64,000 bases of DNA from Apteryx mantelli. Taxonomy: Eukaryota; Chordata; Aves; Apterygiformes; Apterygidae. The position numbers and the translations under genes were made by a program. The notes under the pieces were generated by a model. It did no database searches. It worked only from the letters and a program-made list of their open reading frames with translations, and had not been told where the DNA came from. Position 1 is the first letter of the stretch. Each line of letters begins with the position of its first letter. Location: contig NC_089979.1 of assembly GCF_036417845.1 (NCBI RefSeq), forward strand, positions 118,267,415 through 118,331,414. The letters run 5' to 3'. Below are positions 1-34,017 of this stretch, piece after piece.

Positions 1-3000
1 ACACATTTCTACAACCTCTCACCAAGACACTGGAACTATGAAAAATGAATGTAAACATTGAATAAGAAAAATTTTTGATTTTTTTGTTTCCTATTTCAGC
101 ACAGCTAAGGTGTTGCTGAACAAATTTGAAAATATATTGAATTCTGAACTGAGAAGGCACTAGCCATTTTTCAGTCCTCAGATGAAAAGCTTAGCAAAGT
201 CACAGGCATCGAAACATACCTTTTAGAATTGAGACAAAAGTGTACCTGCAGATTTCATCTACAATTTCTGTACAAAGCCAAGCATTTTACAGACATTTGG
301 GCAGACATATATTCACCTTCAAAAGCTCAGAGAAAAGAGCCTAGAATTTTATATTTTTAGCCATTTCTGGAGTCCTATTGACTGCAAAGAGAATGTTGTT
401 ATGACAGGCATTACAGGCCTGATCATTAGACCCACTACTGAAAAATGATGAGTGCTCTTGAAGCTACTGTAAGCAGCAGTAATAACAGCTTACTGAAGAA
501 GTCCAAAGCTTGCAGGATTGAGCTCATGGTCGGACACCTACTGACAGAGGAGGAGTGGGAGAGATAAAATAGATTTTTCTTTTTTCTTTTCTTCTCATTT
601 TTTATGGGTGCAAGACATGATTGCCTTCATCTCAGAAGAATTATGTTAGAATGTTTTCAGTTTTAATCAGATCATTTTCAATATGACAAAAATCCAAATT
701 AAAGTCCTAAGTAGAGGATTAATCAAGGTCTGGTCTGGTGTAGGAAGAAAGAAAGAGATAGGAAGAACAATTTTTAAATTTCAAGTAGGAAAAAGTTTAG
801 CGGGAAATTCATTTTAAAAAATCCAAATGCTGTTTAAAGCCTTTCCTTATGTAAAACATTATAATTATATGCATGATACACCTTTTATAAGTTTGATCTC
901 ATTGGATAGCAGCTAACATGCTCATGTAACTAATACAGAAGATACAGTGCTTTTGGCAGTAGCAAAATATAGGGGTTAGAAATGGAAATTAAAAATCAGA
1001 ACATTTGAGCTAAGATTTTCAAAATTAGTTTTCAAGGATCAGGAATTTTAATCCTCGATTGAGCACACAGAGAAATGTGGACTGATTTTCAGAGACAGAG
1101 TCAACCAGAATTTTATGTTGGTAGCAATTTTCAAAGCTGTTTTTTTTAAGAGAGCCTCAGGTTTTAAATACACAATTACAGGTACAAGGCCCAGATTTTT
1201 CAAGATATTTCAGTATCTTTCTACTCAGTGTTACAAGGCATAAGTGATCTAGGTACCCTAGTGTGTAAGTGATTATTGGAAAGCTTAAGGTTGCTAAGTC
1301 ACTTTTCCAGAGGGAATGTGACTGTTACATTCACTTAGGCCTTGTCAGACCTAGTGGAACAATGTGTGAATACATATAAACATTTGCTGTTTGATGGTCT
1401 GATTCTGCTGATCATCTGAACTCACTTCGGCAAATCAGGTCACTTTGGGCTAGGTGCCTGATTACTGACTTAGAAGACTAGCTTTAGGTACTCAGACTTT
1501 AAAAACTGGCATTAAATTTTAGGCAAACTTGATTTAAACTCTTATTGATAATATTGTCCTTCAACTGATGCAAAAACAGGCTCGCCAAAGCCCTGCAGCT
1601 TCCTTCCGCTATGGGACACTATCTTTGTGTGTATTCTGAATCCTGTGTGGTGACTATGGGAAAACATCAGTATATGAACACCAAAAAAAAATCAAGGGAT
1701 ATTTTCCTTGCAGAGGCCATATGCTTGATTTGAATTCATGAAGAGGCTTTAAGTAGGGCATTACATCTCGTCAACTTTTGCGAGCAGAAGTGTGGTAGGA
1801 ACCATTCTGATACGTATGCGTGACCAGCACCATATGGCTTTTTCATGCTGTTTTTGTTTGTTTACTTTTAAAGAACATTAAAGTTTCATATTTAACCACT
1901 CAAAAGATAACACATGCCAGAATTAAGATGAGCGGTACAACCGTAATTCAATCCACTTGTGTAAATCAACTGTTATATAGTATTTAAAGGCATGATCAAA
2001 TACTGGTTTTCCACTGGACCTTTTTCACATTCACTGAATAGGCAGTTAGTCAACATTTATTTTATTCTTCAAATTGAGTATGGGACTGCTAGCAAAATTA
2101 GTTCAACCATTGCACAAGACAAAATGCTAAATTTCCTCCAGTGGAGGCATTCCTCTGTGGAAAGCATTTTTGTCTTGCTTTCGGTAGAATAGCTGACTAT
2201 GCAACACTTTACAAACCTAGTGATCACACACACAAAAAAAACCCCAAACCCACACAATTAATAGCTGCAAAAATTTGGGCTGAATTCACTTGCCCAGCCT
2301 TTGTAACAATTAGCGTAAAAGTAAAACCAGTTTCCTCTATAATAAACTTGTCTTTTATTGCCGTTGGTTTTAAGGACCCAATACAGCTGAAAGGAGATAT
2401 CAGTAATCTCTTCCTTTATGTTCAGCACCTGCAGAGCCGTAAAACCAAATATCAGTTTATTTCATTTGTCTATTAAGGGCAACAGGATGGGTTAGATGCT
2501 ACTGAGGACCAAAACAGAAGAAACAGGAGACAACACAGGTTGATCTCCAGGGCCAGAATAGCTTGTCTTGGTGCCTATGGAATAAATCTGAAAAAAGGAT
2601 ACCACTTTTTCCCCAAAATCTCAAGATAAATTTTCTAAGCTTGCAATTAAACAAAAAAACCCGGGGGTTTTAACTTGTAAGGGGAACAGACTTGATTTGA
2701 AATCACAGAGAGGCTGTAAATACAACATTCCTGCCTTGACGGTTTCTGAGAGTTACTTTTCAGAGCAGAAATGTATTTGGAAGCATTTTGATATACAGTA
2801 CTATATTTGGGCTATGCGTTTACACTGTCCTAAGTGCAACAAAACTGGGTGCTATAACTAGGTAGGAAAGTAAGTATTACTATTCCTGTTTCACAAATAA
2901 AGAAGCTGAAACACAAAGGTCAAAAGATCTTTCAGCCACAGCCATGTAGCAGATCAAAATAACAAATACGATAATATACGATAAAATACAAAGAGTCTTT

Positions 3001-3418
3001 CTGCAAAAATGTCTTTCAGACCAAATCCTGAGATTTCTATTCATTTTTCATCCAGGCAATCTCCTGGTGTCATTGGTAGGAATCTGTGTTGCTGTTATGT
3101 GAAAGCAGAATGTGGCCTTAAATACTTTGGGATTTGGTCTGGTATTTAGAAGTATAATAGAGTATAATAAGGTAAACATTCTTTATTGTTTCCTATGCCT
3201 TGAACTGATCTATGGCAAGCATTTTTTTAATTACTTCTAATCCTCCCTTGGCTTTCTTTCATAGATCATCCCACATTAATGCCTTATGTGCCAGCTCTTA
3301 AACAGTTAAGCTGAGGCAATGTTATTCCATGACTGCTGTAATAAAAAATCTCCAAATTTCACCTCCATGTACAACTCCTGAAGATTTCTGATTATTTTTT
3401 TCTTCTTCTTTATTTTAG
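1..3418 (+). other. SUSD5: SUSD5 intron upstream of the Link-domain exon (partial)
   Basis: This is AT-rich sequence ending in a polypyrimidine tract and an AG acceptor at 3417-3418. I see no exon in it. The first half of the Link domain and the signal peptide of SUSD5 are not recognisable here, so those exons are inferred to lie before base 1. Open frames in this stretch are short and look random. Confidence 0.55.
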
Positions 3419-23677
<20,259 letters not shown>

Positions 23678-23988
23678 ATTGGAGTGTTTTGGGAGAGGTG
23701 CTAGAAATCAGAAGAAAAATGTATTGACGCTAGAAGGATCATATGACTCATGGATACTAAAATCCAGCAGTGCAGAAAGCAGAAGAAAAAACACCCTAAA
23801 AGAACATAGAAGACAGAAGAGATTTCAGCTTTTTGAAATCACAGTTTAGTATATCTGACCTTTCAGAGCTAAAGAATTTGTACGTTTTTGTCACAGGGGT
23901 CTTTTGGAGACATCAGCAGGACACAATGTGCTTAGTAGTACATCTACAGTTTGTTCCGCTTTTACATTTTGCTCCTATTAATAATAAA
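23678..23988 (+). other. SUSD5: SUSD5 proximal 3' UTR with candidate poly(A) signal
   Basis: Non-coding sequence follows the stop codon. The first canonical AATAAA on the coding strand is at 23983-23988. More AATAAA motifs occur near 25299 and 25394, so a longer 3' UTR is possible. The choice cannot be made from sequence alone. Confidence 0.45.
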
Positions 23989-26900
23989 TTAATTGATTAA
24001 TTTCTGCATTACCTGGTTATAATCTAATGGCAGGGCTGGTCAGGCCTTTTTGGTCTATTCTCAGCAGAACAGGGAAAGGAGGAGGGAAGGATGGGAGAAG
24101 GATGTTTTTGGAGCAACCACACATTTGCTGTTTGTTCCTTCTTTTAGAATCCAACCAAACTGGTCAGGATAAACCACAGTAACAAATTATTACCTTATGC
24201 GTCTTAAAAAGAAAAACTATTTGCTACCATACTTTAATGGGCAGTATTGCAAAGATTACTAAGGTACTTCTTTTCAATGTCATAAAATTAACAAGCCAAA
24301 AATGTTGGGTCATTATGATATTTTTCTGGAAGGTGTTCTTTTAGCCTTAGCAAAGAAGTGCCATTCTTATACTAATCTTTTTATAGAAGTCATGATGTCT
24401 CCTTGGAATTCAGAGTACTGTAAGTGCCATCCTTCCTTTAATATTAGCAAGAGAGGAGTCAGAATACCCTTGATCTCAGGTGTTATGATGAATAGCCTCT
24501 TATTAAAGAGCCAGACAATGATGAAGCACTTTGCAACCCTATCTGAAGTCAGTTGCTTTTCTGAACATAAGTGCTCCCTCTTGATACCAACTGATCAAGA
24601 TGCTGAATTTCAATTCACAGCCAGTAAGTACCTTCGGGCAACTGAAGTCATGTACAGTATTTCTGCCATATGAACTCTGTGAAATGATCAATTTTCACCG
24701 TCCTGTTCTTTCATCAGTTGAAGGGATGCATGAGGTGGGTTAAGATTTGCTATGGGAGATGGGTATCCATTTAGAAAGCTGCTTATTGTGGTTTTAAAGA
24801 TAAATCAAACCTGGGAAAGAGAAAAATCACATCCAGCTGATAAAATGTAAACACTTGGCTTTTAGACTGGGTGTTAGTGTAAAAACACAGAGGTTTTTTC
24901 AGCTTCATGTTCCATTTCAAACGGTTTTTAAGAATAAACATGGAGAGAGAGGAAAATGTTTTCTAGAAGCCTTTCCAATAGTTCTGGTGCATTTAATACT
25001 AAGTGTTCTTCCTTAGCTTTCTGAATGAACAAGAAAAAGACTGGCAACTGTGAATAATCTGCAAGTCAGAAATGAATTCATCTGCCACTCTACTGCATAC
25101 TCAGCCAAAATACTGAAGTACTTCAGCAGATCAAAATATTCAAGTAAGAAAAAGTGACTCAGTGGAGTTCACACAGTTTCACATTCTGCCTGGGGTCATA
25201 GTGATAATTATCTCTAACTCCATGGAAAATAGACTTTATGAAATGGAGTGCAGAATTTGGCCCATCATATACCCATCAATCTTAAGGCTGGTAAGGAAAA
25301 TAAAGAATTTTTAAATGACAGCTATACATTATCTTGGAGAATTTGACCTTAGAGTGGTAAGAGTTGAACCTAATTGCCTGGCTAGAGCCACAGTAAATAA
25401 AGATCAACAGAAACTGTACAGATTTGTAAATATTTTGTTCCCTGACATACACATGACTTTATGCTTTTAATGCATTCTAGAATATGAAATAACCTAGAAT
25501 TTCTGTTGTAAACTATTTTTTTATGCAGTGATGTTTTAAAAAAACAAAGGATTTAGCACTAAGCAACTTTATGGAGACTGGTAACTCAACTAAAACATTC
25601 CGTGTGTAATCTTGTGGAAATATACTGCAAAAGAAACACAGGAAGATCCATTTAAAATACTGTTTATCTGAAAGCTACAAATATGTGCTACAGTTCTGTG
25701 CAGTATCATTCAAAATGAAATGTCAATACTATTAGGCTCAGTAGCTGAACATGTAAAAATCAGAGTCAAAATATAATTACAAACGCAAACTGTACAGGGA
25801 TCTTATTTGAGACTTAGAAATACTTGTTATTCATAACCAGGAGAAAATGTACATAACATAATGCTTTGGAGGTATTTAAATAAAAATGAAGTTACAAAAA
25901 AGTGAAAGGAAGGGGCTGTGTGTGTTCTTGTGTAAATCATCCAATTTGCCCACCTATTTATGGAGAAAAGATAAGTCTGTCACTTGGATAATTCTTTTAG
26001 AAGACATTTCAATATTAAAAAGTTAGCTGAAAAGTGTTTAGCTTGAGCTGCCAGCCCAGTTCTGCTTAGAAAAACGTCTACCCCCTTGCAGTAGAATCTG
26101 CTTATTCTTGTAGTTTTTACTTTACCAGAATGATTCAAGGAGTCTCTGAAAGCTAATCAAAGAATGGGGATAAACCGTCCATGAATTATACATTTGACTT
26201 AAACCTCTTTTTGTGTGTGAAACTTGGCTAATTAAAGACAGTAGGGATGGACAACAATACACAGAGTACAATAAATACAAAATCTGAAGATTGTAAGGCC
26301 AAAATACAGAGAGAAATTACTTAGCATAGCAAGTCATCACTAAAAGTACCAGCTGTGGGTTGAAATTAGGAAAGGAAAAAGTAAACGGAAATATCAGGAA
26401 CGATTTTGTGAGGTGACATCTATTCCTTAAGAGAGTGGCCTATTGCCTTGTGATAAAAGCCATGTATTATCCTCTTCAAGGGAAGCCATGTCCTGCAATA
26501 GACTGGCCTAAATCAACTCGCCAGTATTAACAAAGGGAACTAGTAGGTGAAGAGATGACTAAAACATTCTCCCTTTACCCTCCTCTCCTTTTTCAATAAC
26601 TACCTATTAACTGAGCCACCATTTTATATAAATCATTTCCTGCAGCATCTGGGCACAGTCCTGTATCAATTTGCTACCAGGCAGGATGAGAAGTGACGTT
26701 GCAAGGTGCCCCATTAAAGCTACTGGGAGACTTTACAGCAGCCAGCCTTTCTCTTGCCAGTGCTTTGGGGATCAAACCCTTGAGACCAAGAGTTGTTTGC
26801 TCCCCTGGATACAGAAACATTAGAATCACTGATTTTAAGTATTCAGTAAGTTCTCAGTCCAAAATCCCCTTTATTTCTGCAGTTGGCTTTCATTTGCCAG

Positions 26901-29900
26901 CTAGGTGACAATACATGGTTTATTGCACTATATAGCTTTATTGCATACCATATCTCCTAAGCTATTACACTGGGAATTTGTTGCCTTGGGCACTGAAGCC
27001 GGGATGGGTTGATTTTTTCCTTCAATGAAAAGAATTTCTGATTTTTCATTTCCACTAATTTGTAATGCTAAGATACAACACAGCATGTAGCTATGGAAGA
27101 CCATAACATGTAGCTGTGAAAGACCATTTTAAACTTAGTCATGATGAAAACTGACCGGACTGGTAATACTTGTCAAACTACAGGGTTAGCACCAGTTCAG
27201 ATAATAAAATGTTTGATCCCTTTTCATAAGAGTGATAGTGAGAATGGGACAAAGGCATAAAGCCCAGATTTTTTTCTTTAAAGTTAGTATTCACATAAAG
27301 TTACACCTCTGCCTACCCTATTTCCATTTTAAAGTAAGCAAAGTTCCATTACTTTGCAAAAGAATTAATCAGTAAAAAAGCACATTTGTTACTTGATGCC
27401 ATTTAAAAGGCCTACCTAAAAGCTATATCAAAGGGAAGAAAAAGTTAAAAATAATCAAAGAAAACTTAGGAAGTCTCTCTCCAAAAAAAGGTTAGCATTT
27501 ATAAACTCAAAAAATTCAGAACTCTCTACAGAATTTAGTTTCCATATACCACCAACACTCTAAGGAAAGAGAAGGGGGGAGAGAGGAGAGATGGGTGTCT
27601 AAACCACTGAATATTTCCTTGCCAAAAAATAAATAAATAAAAAGGTATCTATTTATTTTAAATTTTTTTTCTAGGCACTGAAGAGGACTTAAGATACAAA
27701 ACCCTGATTTGCTGGGGTGTGCAACCCAACTTACTTTGGCTATTTCTTGCTTAACTTCTTTTTTGTATATAGCTTAAACTCTCCACACTAGGTCATTCAA
27801 GTCTTGAGTCACCAGAAAAAAGAAGTCGCTGTTTAAAGTATGGCAGACAACCAAAAGTTCAGACAGCTGCAATGAAGGATTAGTTGTGGGTTTTTCTCAC
27901 TGCCTTGCTACAAACTGCATCACAGCTCTATGTTCAAACATTATTAAATGGGAATGTTTTCTCTGGCACCAACTACTTCTACCCACAGTTTAAGTATTAA
28001 ATTTTTTAACTGAAGTAGCTTTGGTTTACAGCTCACATTAGAACTTAAAAACATATTTCCATAGTAGCTGGCATATGCAGGCAACAGTTTATTCTCAGTA
28101 CCAGCCATAATAAACACTTGTACTTGTATAATCCAACAAATCTTTGTCTAATCACAACTCAGTTTTCAGAGCTGTAAAATTTGCATGCTATTTAAACCAT
28201 TTTTAATGAAGACTCTACAAAATGATAGATTTTCTAAGTCTGCCTTCACTGTCAATATCAACCAATAATTAACTGTAATGAATGTGGAAATATACAGTGG
28301 GTATTAATTGCAACAATGTATTAAGAAGAAGCTTTGTAAAACACGACATGCTATATCATTTTAAAGAGGAATAGATTGTCTTGAAGAGACACACCTTTAA
28401 TTCTATCTAGAACTTATTCTGGCAAGTATGAAAAAATGACACCTCCTTGGTCAGACAGGCTTTCCACTTGAATTCAGAACAGCATCCGACTAACTTTTAA
28501 GTTTATATTTTAGCATTCCAAAGCAGTAAAGCTCTGGAAAAAGAAGCAATTTAAACTCCCTTTTGGCTCATGCATTGTCAACAGAATTAACTAAGAATCA
28601 TTACTGTGAATGAAGGAACCCAGCATGACATTTGAATTTCTGTTGAATTTGCCAGAACTGATCATTCTAAAAGTATTTGTTATTTGAAGCTGACTTTATC
28701 GGCTATTGGAATCACTGAGACACAGTAAGTATGGAGTCTGTGATGCTGTTTTATGAGAACAGAATTAAACTAAGCTTTGAGTAGAACAAAGCACCACTAC
28801 CCTTCTTCCTTTTCTAAATGAATATTGATATTCATGAGGATGAAATAGCAAAAGGCATTAATATGCGAAGAATTACTATCAGTAAGAGCAGATACTAATT
28901 TGAAAAAGATCACATACTCAGCACAGTCTGTCGAATACACTCATTTCCAACCTGTAATTCTCTTTCCTTGCCCAAGCTTTGGTTCTTACATAAGAAAGAT
29001 TCTCCTGACAGCCAGCAGTCTTGTTTTTCACATAACCAAATATCCACTTGGAACCAGACTGAGTACGTCAGCATTTGTGACTCAGTTTAATCTTAAGCTT
29101 TCAAGAAATTCCTCATCATGCAGGACTCCATCCAACAAAAGATCAAATACAGGACTCAAATTGTGCAGGGACCTTGTGCTAGCCATCAGCCAGAAGATGA
29201 ACTTCACCCAGTGTTCACCTATAAATGTTGACTGAATTATTATTTGTTGCTCAGTACATGGCAGAGGTATTACAAACTTGCTTGCAGGCAGCAGAGGAGG
29301 ATCAGAGAGGTCAACAGCAGCTATCCAAATAGCCAGCTTTGTTAGAAATGTGAACAATAACTGAAAAGCATAATTAGGCAGCTCCACAACAGGCAATACT
29401 ACCAATGAAGTCGATATGAATTTCACCTCCAAGGTCAGCCTAGAGTCAGCAGACACATAGTACCAATGCTACATTCGAATCACACAAACACAGTGGCTTC
29501 AACAAAATGACGCTTCCCTGAGCATCATGGTGATACTATAAGCCTTGTCAACAAAAGAAATGGAGATGAAATCTAAATAACCTATCCAGTTAGGCAGAGG
29601 CTGCTACAGTTAAGGCAGACAACTCACAATTGCAGGAATTTGGGGTGGCAGAAGGGAGGCAAGAACCATATTCCTGTAGCCTCCCAAGAAAAGCTGGCAG
29701 GATCAGAGAAAAGGAAGAAAAGACAATAATTTATTGCAGTCACATTAAGTGTTGGCATTTAATAACAGCAGCAGCAAAAGAAAAATCAGTTAAAAGAACC
29801 TGAGAATGCTGAAAAAAGCCACAATAAATACTAAAGAACTGGAAGAGGAGCTATTTCTCATTAGAAAAGAACAAGGGTTTGAGAACTACTTGTACTTTAA

Positions 29901-30650
29901 GACTGAACTGTCTTGGGAACATATGTAGTGGAAATTAAGAAAACCAGAACAAATCCACAGACAGTTGAACAAAATGAAAAAGGCATCATAGTACTATTTC
30001 AGAACACCACAAGAATATCAGTTGCCTCCTCAAGTTAAATGGAACAGTAGAGAATATCAAACAATGTGGGTTTTAAAAAAATAAATCATTGGCTAATGGA
30101 AATCCTAGTAAGTCATGAAATCCCCACCTGAGAATGCACAATGGCAAGAGATTTTAGCTGTATGGCTGAGAGTTTTGGAAATGACTGAACATGAAAAGAT
30201 GTCAGCTAAGGAAGCCTTAAAGACAGAATCACAAGCTTACAAGAAAATTGATAATGCCCAAGAGACTTGCAATGGTTAAACAACTGTTTGATGAAGGGTA
30301 AAAATCAGGGTTCATAGGCCCTAAATATATCCCTGGTGTAACCCCACTGAAGTCACATGAGTCACAAAACAGGTTAACTCTGATGCTCAGCGTCTTCCCG
30401 GTGGAATGAAATTATCACAATATTTTACCACATACTATGTATTTTAAAAAAGATTATAGCAACCTCTGTTACTGTAAATTAGCATTGGAAAGAAGGGAAG
30501 GGAGTTATTTAACTGGAAAGAAATAATTCTGGAAGGCATACTACAGACATCCTGGAACTGATCTTCTGTTGTCTTGTACCCTCTGCAGTATATTCCACTT
30601 GCTTTATGAACAGGCAAAACCTATTTAGAAGCTTTACACATACACGTTAT
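23989..30650. other. Intergenic AT-rich DNA or extended SUSD5 3' UTR
   Basis: No gene is visible. The open frames are short, for example 24302-24673 and a both-strand overlap at 28900-29456, and resemble nothing I know. Part may be distal SUSD5 3' UTR. No transposon is clear before the CR1 element at 30651. Confidence 0.55.
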
Positions 30651-31745
30651 TCACAGAATCACAGAATCACTGAGGTTGGAAGGGACCTCTGGAGATCATC
30701 TAGTCCAACCCCCCTGCTCAAGCAGGGTCACCTAGAGCACATTGCACAGGATTGCATCCAGGCGGCTTTTGAATATCTCCAGAGAAGGAGACTCCACCAC
30801 CTCTCGGGGCAACCTGTTCCAGTGCTCTGTCACCCTCACAGTGAAAAAGTTTTTCCTCATGTTAAGATGGAAGTGTCTGTGTTTCAGTTTGTGCCCATTG
30901 CCTCGCGTCCTGTCGCTCGGCACCACTGAAAAGAGTCTGGCCCCATCCTCTCGACACCCTCCCTTCAGATACTTGTACACGTTGATAAGATCTCCTCTCA
31001 GCCTTCTCTTCTCCAAGCTGAACAGGCCCAGCTCTCTCAGCCTTTCCTCATAAGAGAGATGCTCCAGTCCCCTAATCATCTTTGTAGCCCTTTGCTGGAC
31101 TTGCTCCAGTAGTGCCACATCCCTCTTGTACTGGGGAGCCCAGAACTGGACGCAGTACTCCAGATGGGGCCTCACCAGGGCTGAGTAGAGGGGGAGAATC
31201 ACTTCCCTCGACCTGCTGGCAACACTCTTTCTGATGCAGCCCAGGATACCATTGGCCTTCTTGGCCACAAGGGCACATTGCTGCCTCATACTTAACTTGG
31301 TGTCCACCAGCACTCCCAGGTCCTTCTCAGCAGAGCTGCTTTCCAGCAGGTCAACCCCCAGCCTGTACTGGTGCATGGGGTTATTCCTCCCCAGGTGCAG
31401 GACCCTGCACTTCCCTTTGTTGAATTTCATGAGGTTCCTCTCTGCCCACCTCTCCAGCCTGTCCAAGTCTCTCTGAATGGCAGCACAGCCCTCTGGCGTG
31501 TCGGCCACTCCTCCCAGTTTTGTATCATCAGCAAACTTGCTGAGTGTGCACTCTGTGCCTTCATCCAGGTCATTGATGAAGAAGTTGAACAAGACTGGAC
31601 CCAGTACTGACCCCTGGGGGACACCGCTAGCTACAGGCCTCCAACTAGACTCTGTGCCACTGATCACAACTCTCTGAGCTCTGCCATTCAGCCAGGTCTC
31701 AATCCACCTCACTGTCCACTCATCTAACCCATTATTTCCATGCAA
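30651..31745 (-). mobile_element. CR1 LINE retrotransposon, 5'-truncated, reverse-transcriptase end still open
   Basis: The minus strand encodes the C-terminal part of a CR1 (chicken repeat 1) ORF2 protein, from about 31742 to the TAG at 30732-30734, over 330 codons with no stop or frameshift. Recognisable reverse-transcriptase motifs are [12 protein letters not shown] and the catalytic FADD box (31524-31535). The CR1-typical C-terminal segment with EHWNRLP and FKSRLD follows. After the stop comes the usual short 3' UTR and the terminal octamers at 30652-30667. The start reported by open-frame extension is a TTG, not a real start: the element is broken at its 5' end near 31742-31745, so the endonuclease domain and ORF1 are missing. 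It lies tail-side between SUSD5 and CRTAP. It cannot move on its own. Confidence 0.95.
30652..30667 (-). repeat. CR1 3'-terminal octamer repeat (two copies)
   Basis: Two direct copies of CACAGAAT on the plus strand (ATTCTGTG on the element strand) mark the 3' end of the CR1 copy. This is the microsatellite-like tail known for avian CR1. I saw no clear target-site duplication, as expected for this family. Confidence 0.9.
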
Positions 31746-33957
31746 GATGTATAATTACAGAAAACATCAGGCCCAGTAACTTGAAGTGTAGGTAACACTC
31801 TAAGAGTCTTAAAGGCACTTTGTTTTTGCATTACAGTAGTACCTACAGGCAGCACACAAGAGTTAGGGCACCATAGAAAAAAACAGTCAGAAAACAGTCT
31901 GTGCTTGGCAGAGCTTGTAAGTCAGTTTGGTAAATCATAATGAGAAAAAAGTAAACTAAAAATGTTATAAAACCGGAACAATGCAGATGGGAATATCCTC
32001 CCCAGTCAGCTCCACCCTTCAGTGGTGGCACTTCTGGATACAAAGGCTAGATGAAGATGTATCAAAGATGAAGTTATCTGAGCATATGATTTTAACTTCA
32101 ATGGTATAGCTCCTGAGGAAAAAATCTGAAGCTGTTCTTCTAAGCAGGTTGGAAAGCACAGAGACAAAAGAAGCTTCCAGAACCATAGTCTCTCTCTTGA
32201 TCACACATACGTCTCAAACATGAGAAAACTAGGCATAAAGTAGAGAAGCTACCCCAGCAGAATATTATAATAGGCATATTTCAGGGTGAAGTAAGTGATG
32301 TTTTATAATAATCTGCTTATAAATTTTAAAGCAAATTTTAATTCCTAGATAAAATAACAATAAATGGAGTCCTAACATTATGTGGAACGAGAAGTGTAAG
32401 GAAATCTGATACATGCTCTGTATGCTGAAGGCATACAGCAAGCCAAATTCTGATCTCATTACTGCAAGTGAAGCTGGGTAAATCTCCTAAAGTTAAAAGG
32501 CTCTTGATAGATTTTCAGTTTGAGAATAAAACTTGGCCCACCTATTGATTTCAGTGGATTAGTTGTGAGTTATACTAAAAAAAAAAAAAAAATCAAATCC
32601 TCCAAACATCTTTAACACAGAATTTAACATTTTAAATTGTTTCATTGTAGTGACAGACTGGAGGATACTTGATCCTGTGGATTTTCCTACTTTTTGTCTG
32701 TAGTAACTCAAAGGTAGAGCATATGTAAGCTACAGCAGCAACAGGTCAGCAAGAGAGCGTAAGCTCATGTTTTGCCTTTTTAAAAACCTACAGCAGATTT
32801 TGTTTTTAGAATTCACTTCTATTCAGCTCAGTTAGGGTTCAGACAAAAAGGCACTGAACGCTCTTGTCTCCCCTTGATGTTAGCAGGATGAAACCACTTG
32901 CAGGACTTGGTCCTTAGACAGGAAAGACAGGAAAGCAAAGGATGAAATCCTGGATCCTCTGAGGTCAATGGGATTTCTGCTCTTCAGTGCTCTTGTGCAC
33001 TCATTCACTGTTCATCTCTAATGCACTGTCTTTGAGACTCAGAATATTTCTGTATAGGACCCTGCCCTGTAATCAATAAAAATGTCAGGAACTGGCATGC
33101 AAATATTTTTCATGATTCCACTTAAAATTGCTTCAGACTTCACACCTGTACTTATTTTTTTGGATGAAATCTATGCAGATTGTCCCACCAGACTAAAAAA
33201 CATGCAAACTATTTTCTACAAAAGAGAATAATAAATACATCAACCAATCAATTTTTATAGAAGATTTGCCCCACCTCACACAGGAACCACAACTTGTTTC
33301 CACAGAAAGAGTAAGAATTGGTAGGAGGGAGAAGGATTTATTTATTGCATCATTTCTAAGTGACCTCAGCTTCACATCATGGAACTTTATATAGTTTTTA
33401 AGAAAGATTAAAACTGCATACAGAATTCTTAAAGCAATTTTTAGAAGATCACTAGTTGTGCTTTGTTAATCATCTTCTTTCACATATATAAAAGTTCTTA
33501 TTTGTTACACTTTATCACTTTATCATAGAAAAGAAGTCATATATAAACAATACAATTACATAGCTCAAGAAGTCTAGAGGAACTGTTATATCTTCCTCAG
33601 TTCATATTCTGACGAAAGTTCTTCAGAATTAACTGTACTGTTACAACTTAGTAGAACAGCATTGAAATGAGGAATCTTAGTTGTTAGCCCAGAAAATATG
33701 AATAGTCTGTTTTGTTGTGTTTGTGTAAGGAAGGAAAGCTCAAGAGGAAAACCCAATTCTGAAAACGCACAGTGAAAAGCCACGCTTGTGAAAGAGTCAG
33801 TGCAGCATGGCAGTGATCTTTCAGGAGTGGATCTTGTGACACATGATGGCACTTACAGGAGCAGCTTTGAGGTATATCTAACTGGAACTACAGGTGACCA
33901 AAAACAATAGTAGGGAGCACTTTGCTTTTGTAAAATACTTCATGACGGCTTCACTCA
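31746..33957. other. Region downstream of CRTAP, probable CRTAP 3' UTR plus intergenic DNA
   Basis: The region is AT-rich with no coding frame I can support. The part next to the CRTAP stop codon is probably its 3' UTR, with candidate poly(A) signals at 33337-33346 on the minus strand. A run of A lies at 32578-32592. Confidence 0.55.
33337..33346 (-). other. CRTAP: Candidate CRTAP poly(A) signals (two overlapping AATAAA)
   Basis: The plus-strand text contains TTTATT at 33337-33342 and 33341-33346, which reads as overlapping AATAAA hexamers on the CRTAP strand. Use would give a 3' UTR of about 0.6 kb. Longer forms are also possible. Confidence 0.4.
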
Positions 33958-34017
33958 TCAGGATTCATTCTTTTCCTCCATTTCTAGCAGCTCATCAAGG
34001 AATTCCACAACTTCACC
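33958..34017 (-). CDS. CRTAP: CRTAP exon 7: acidic C-terminus and stop
   Basis: The exon is 60 bp after acceptor TTTCTAG: 19 codons and TGA (33958-33960). It encodes [19 protein letters not shown], matching the GEVVEYVDDLLELEE end of the human protein, with a lineage-specific last few residues. It is separated from exon 6 by a 9.3-kb intron. Confidence 0.93.
   Translation of the reverse strand, partial: GEVVEFLDELLEMEEKNES

Noticed and set aside
28900-29456. Overlapping open frames of 111 and 124 codons on opposite strands downstream of SUSD5
   Set aside because: There is no domain, no splice signals that would extend them, and ordinary AT-rich composition. I consider them chance frames.
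31072-31677. Several small frames on both strands inside the CR1 element
   Set aside because: They are alternative frames of the CR1 reverse-transcriptase sequence.
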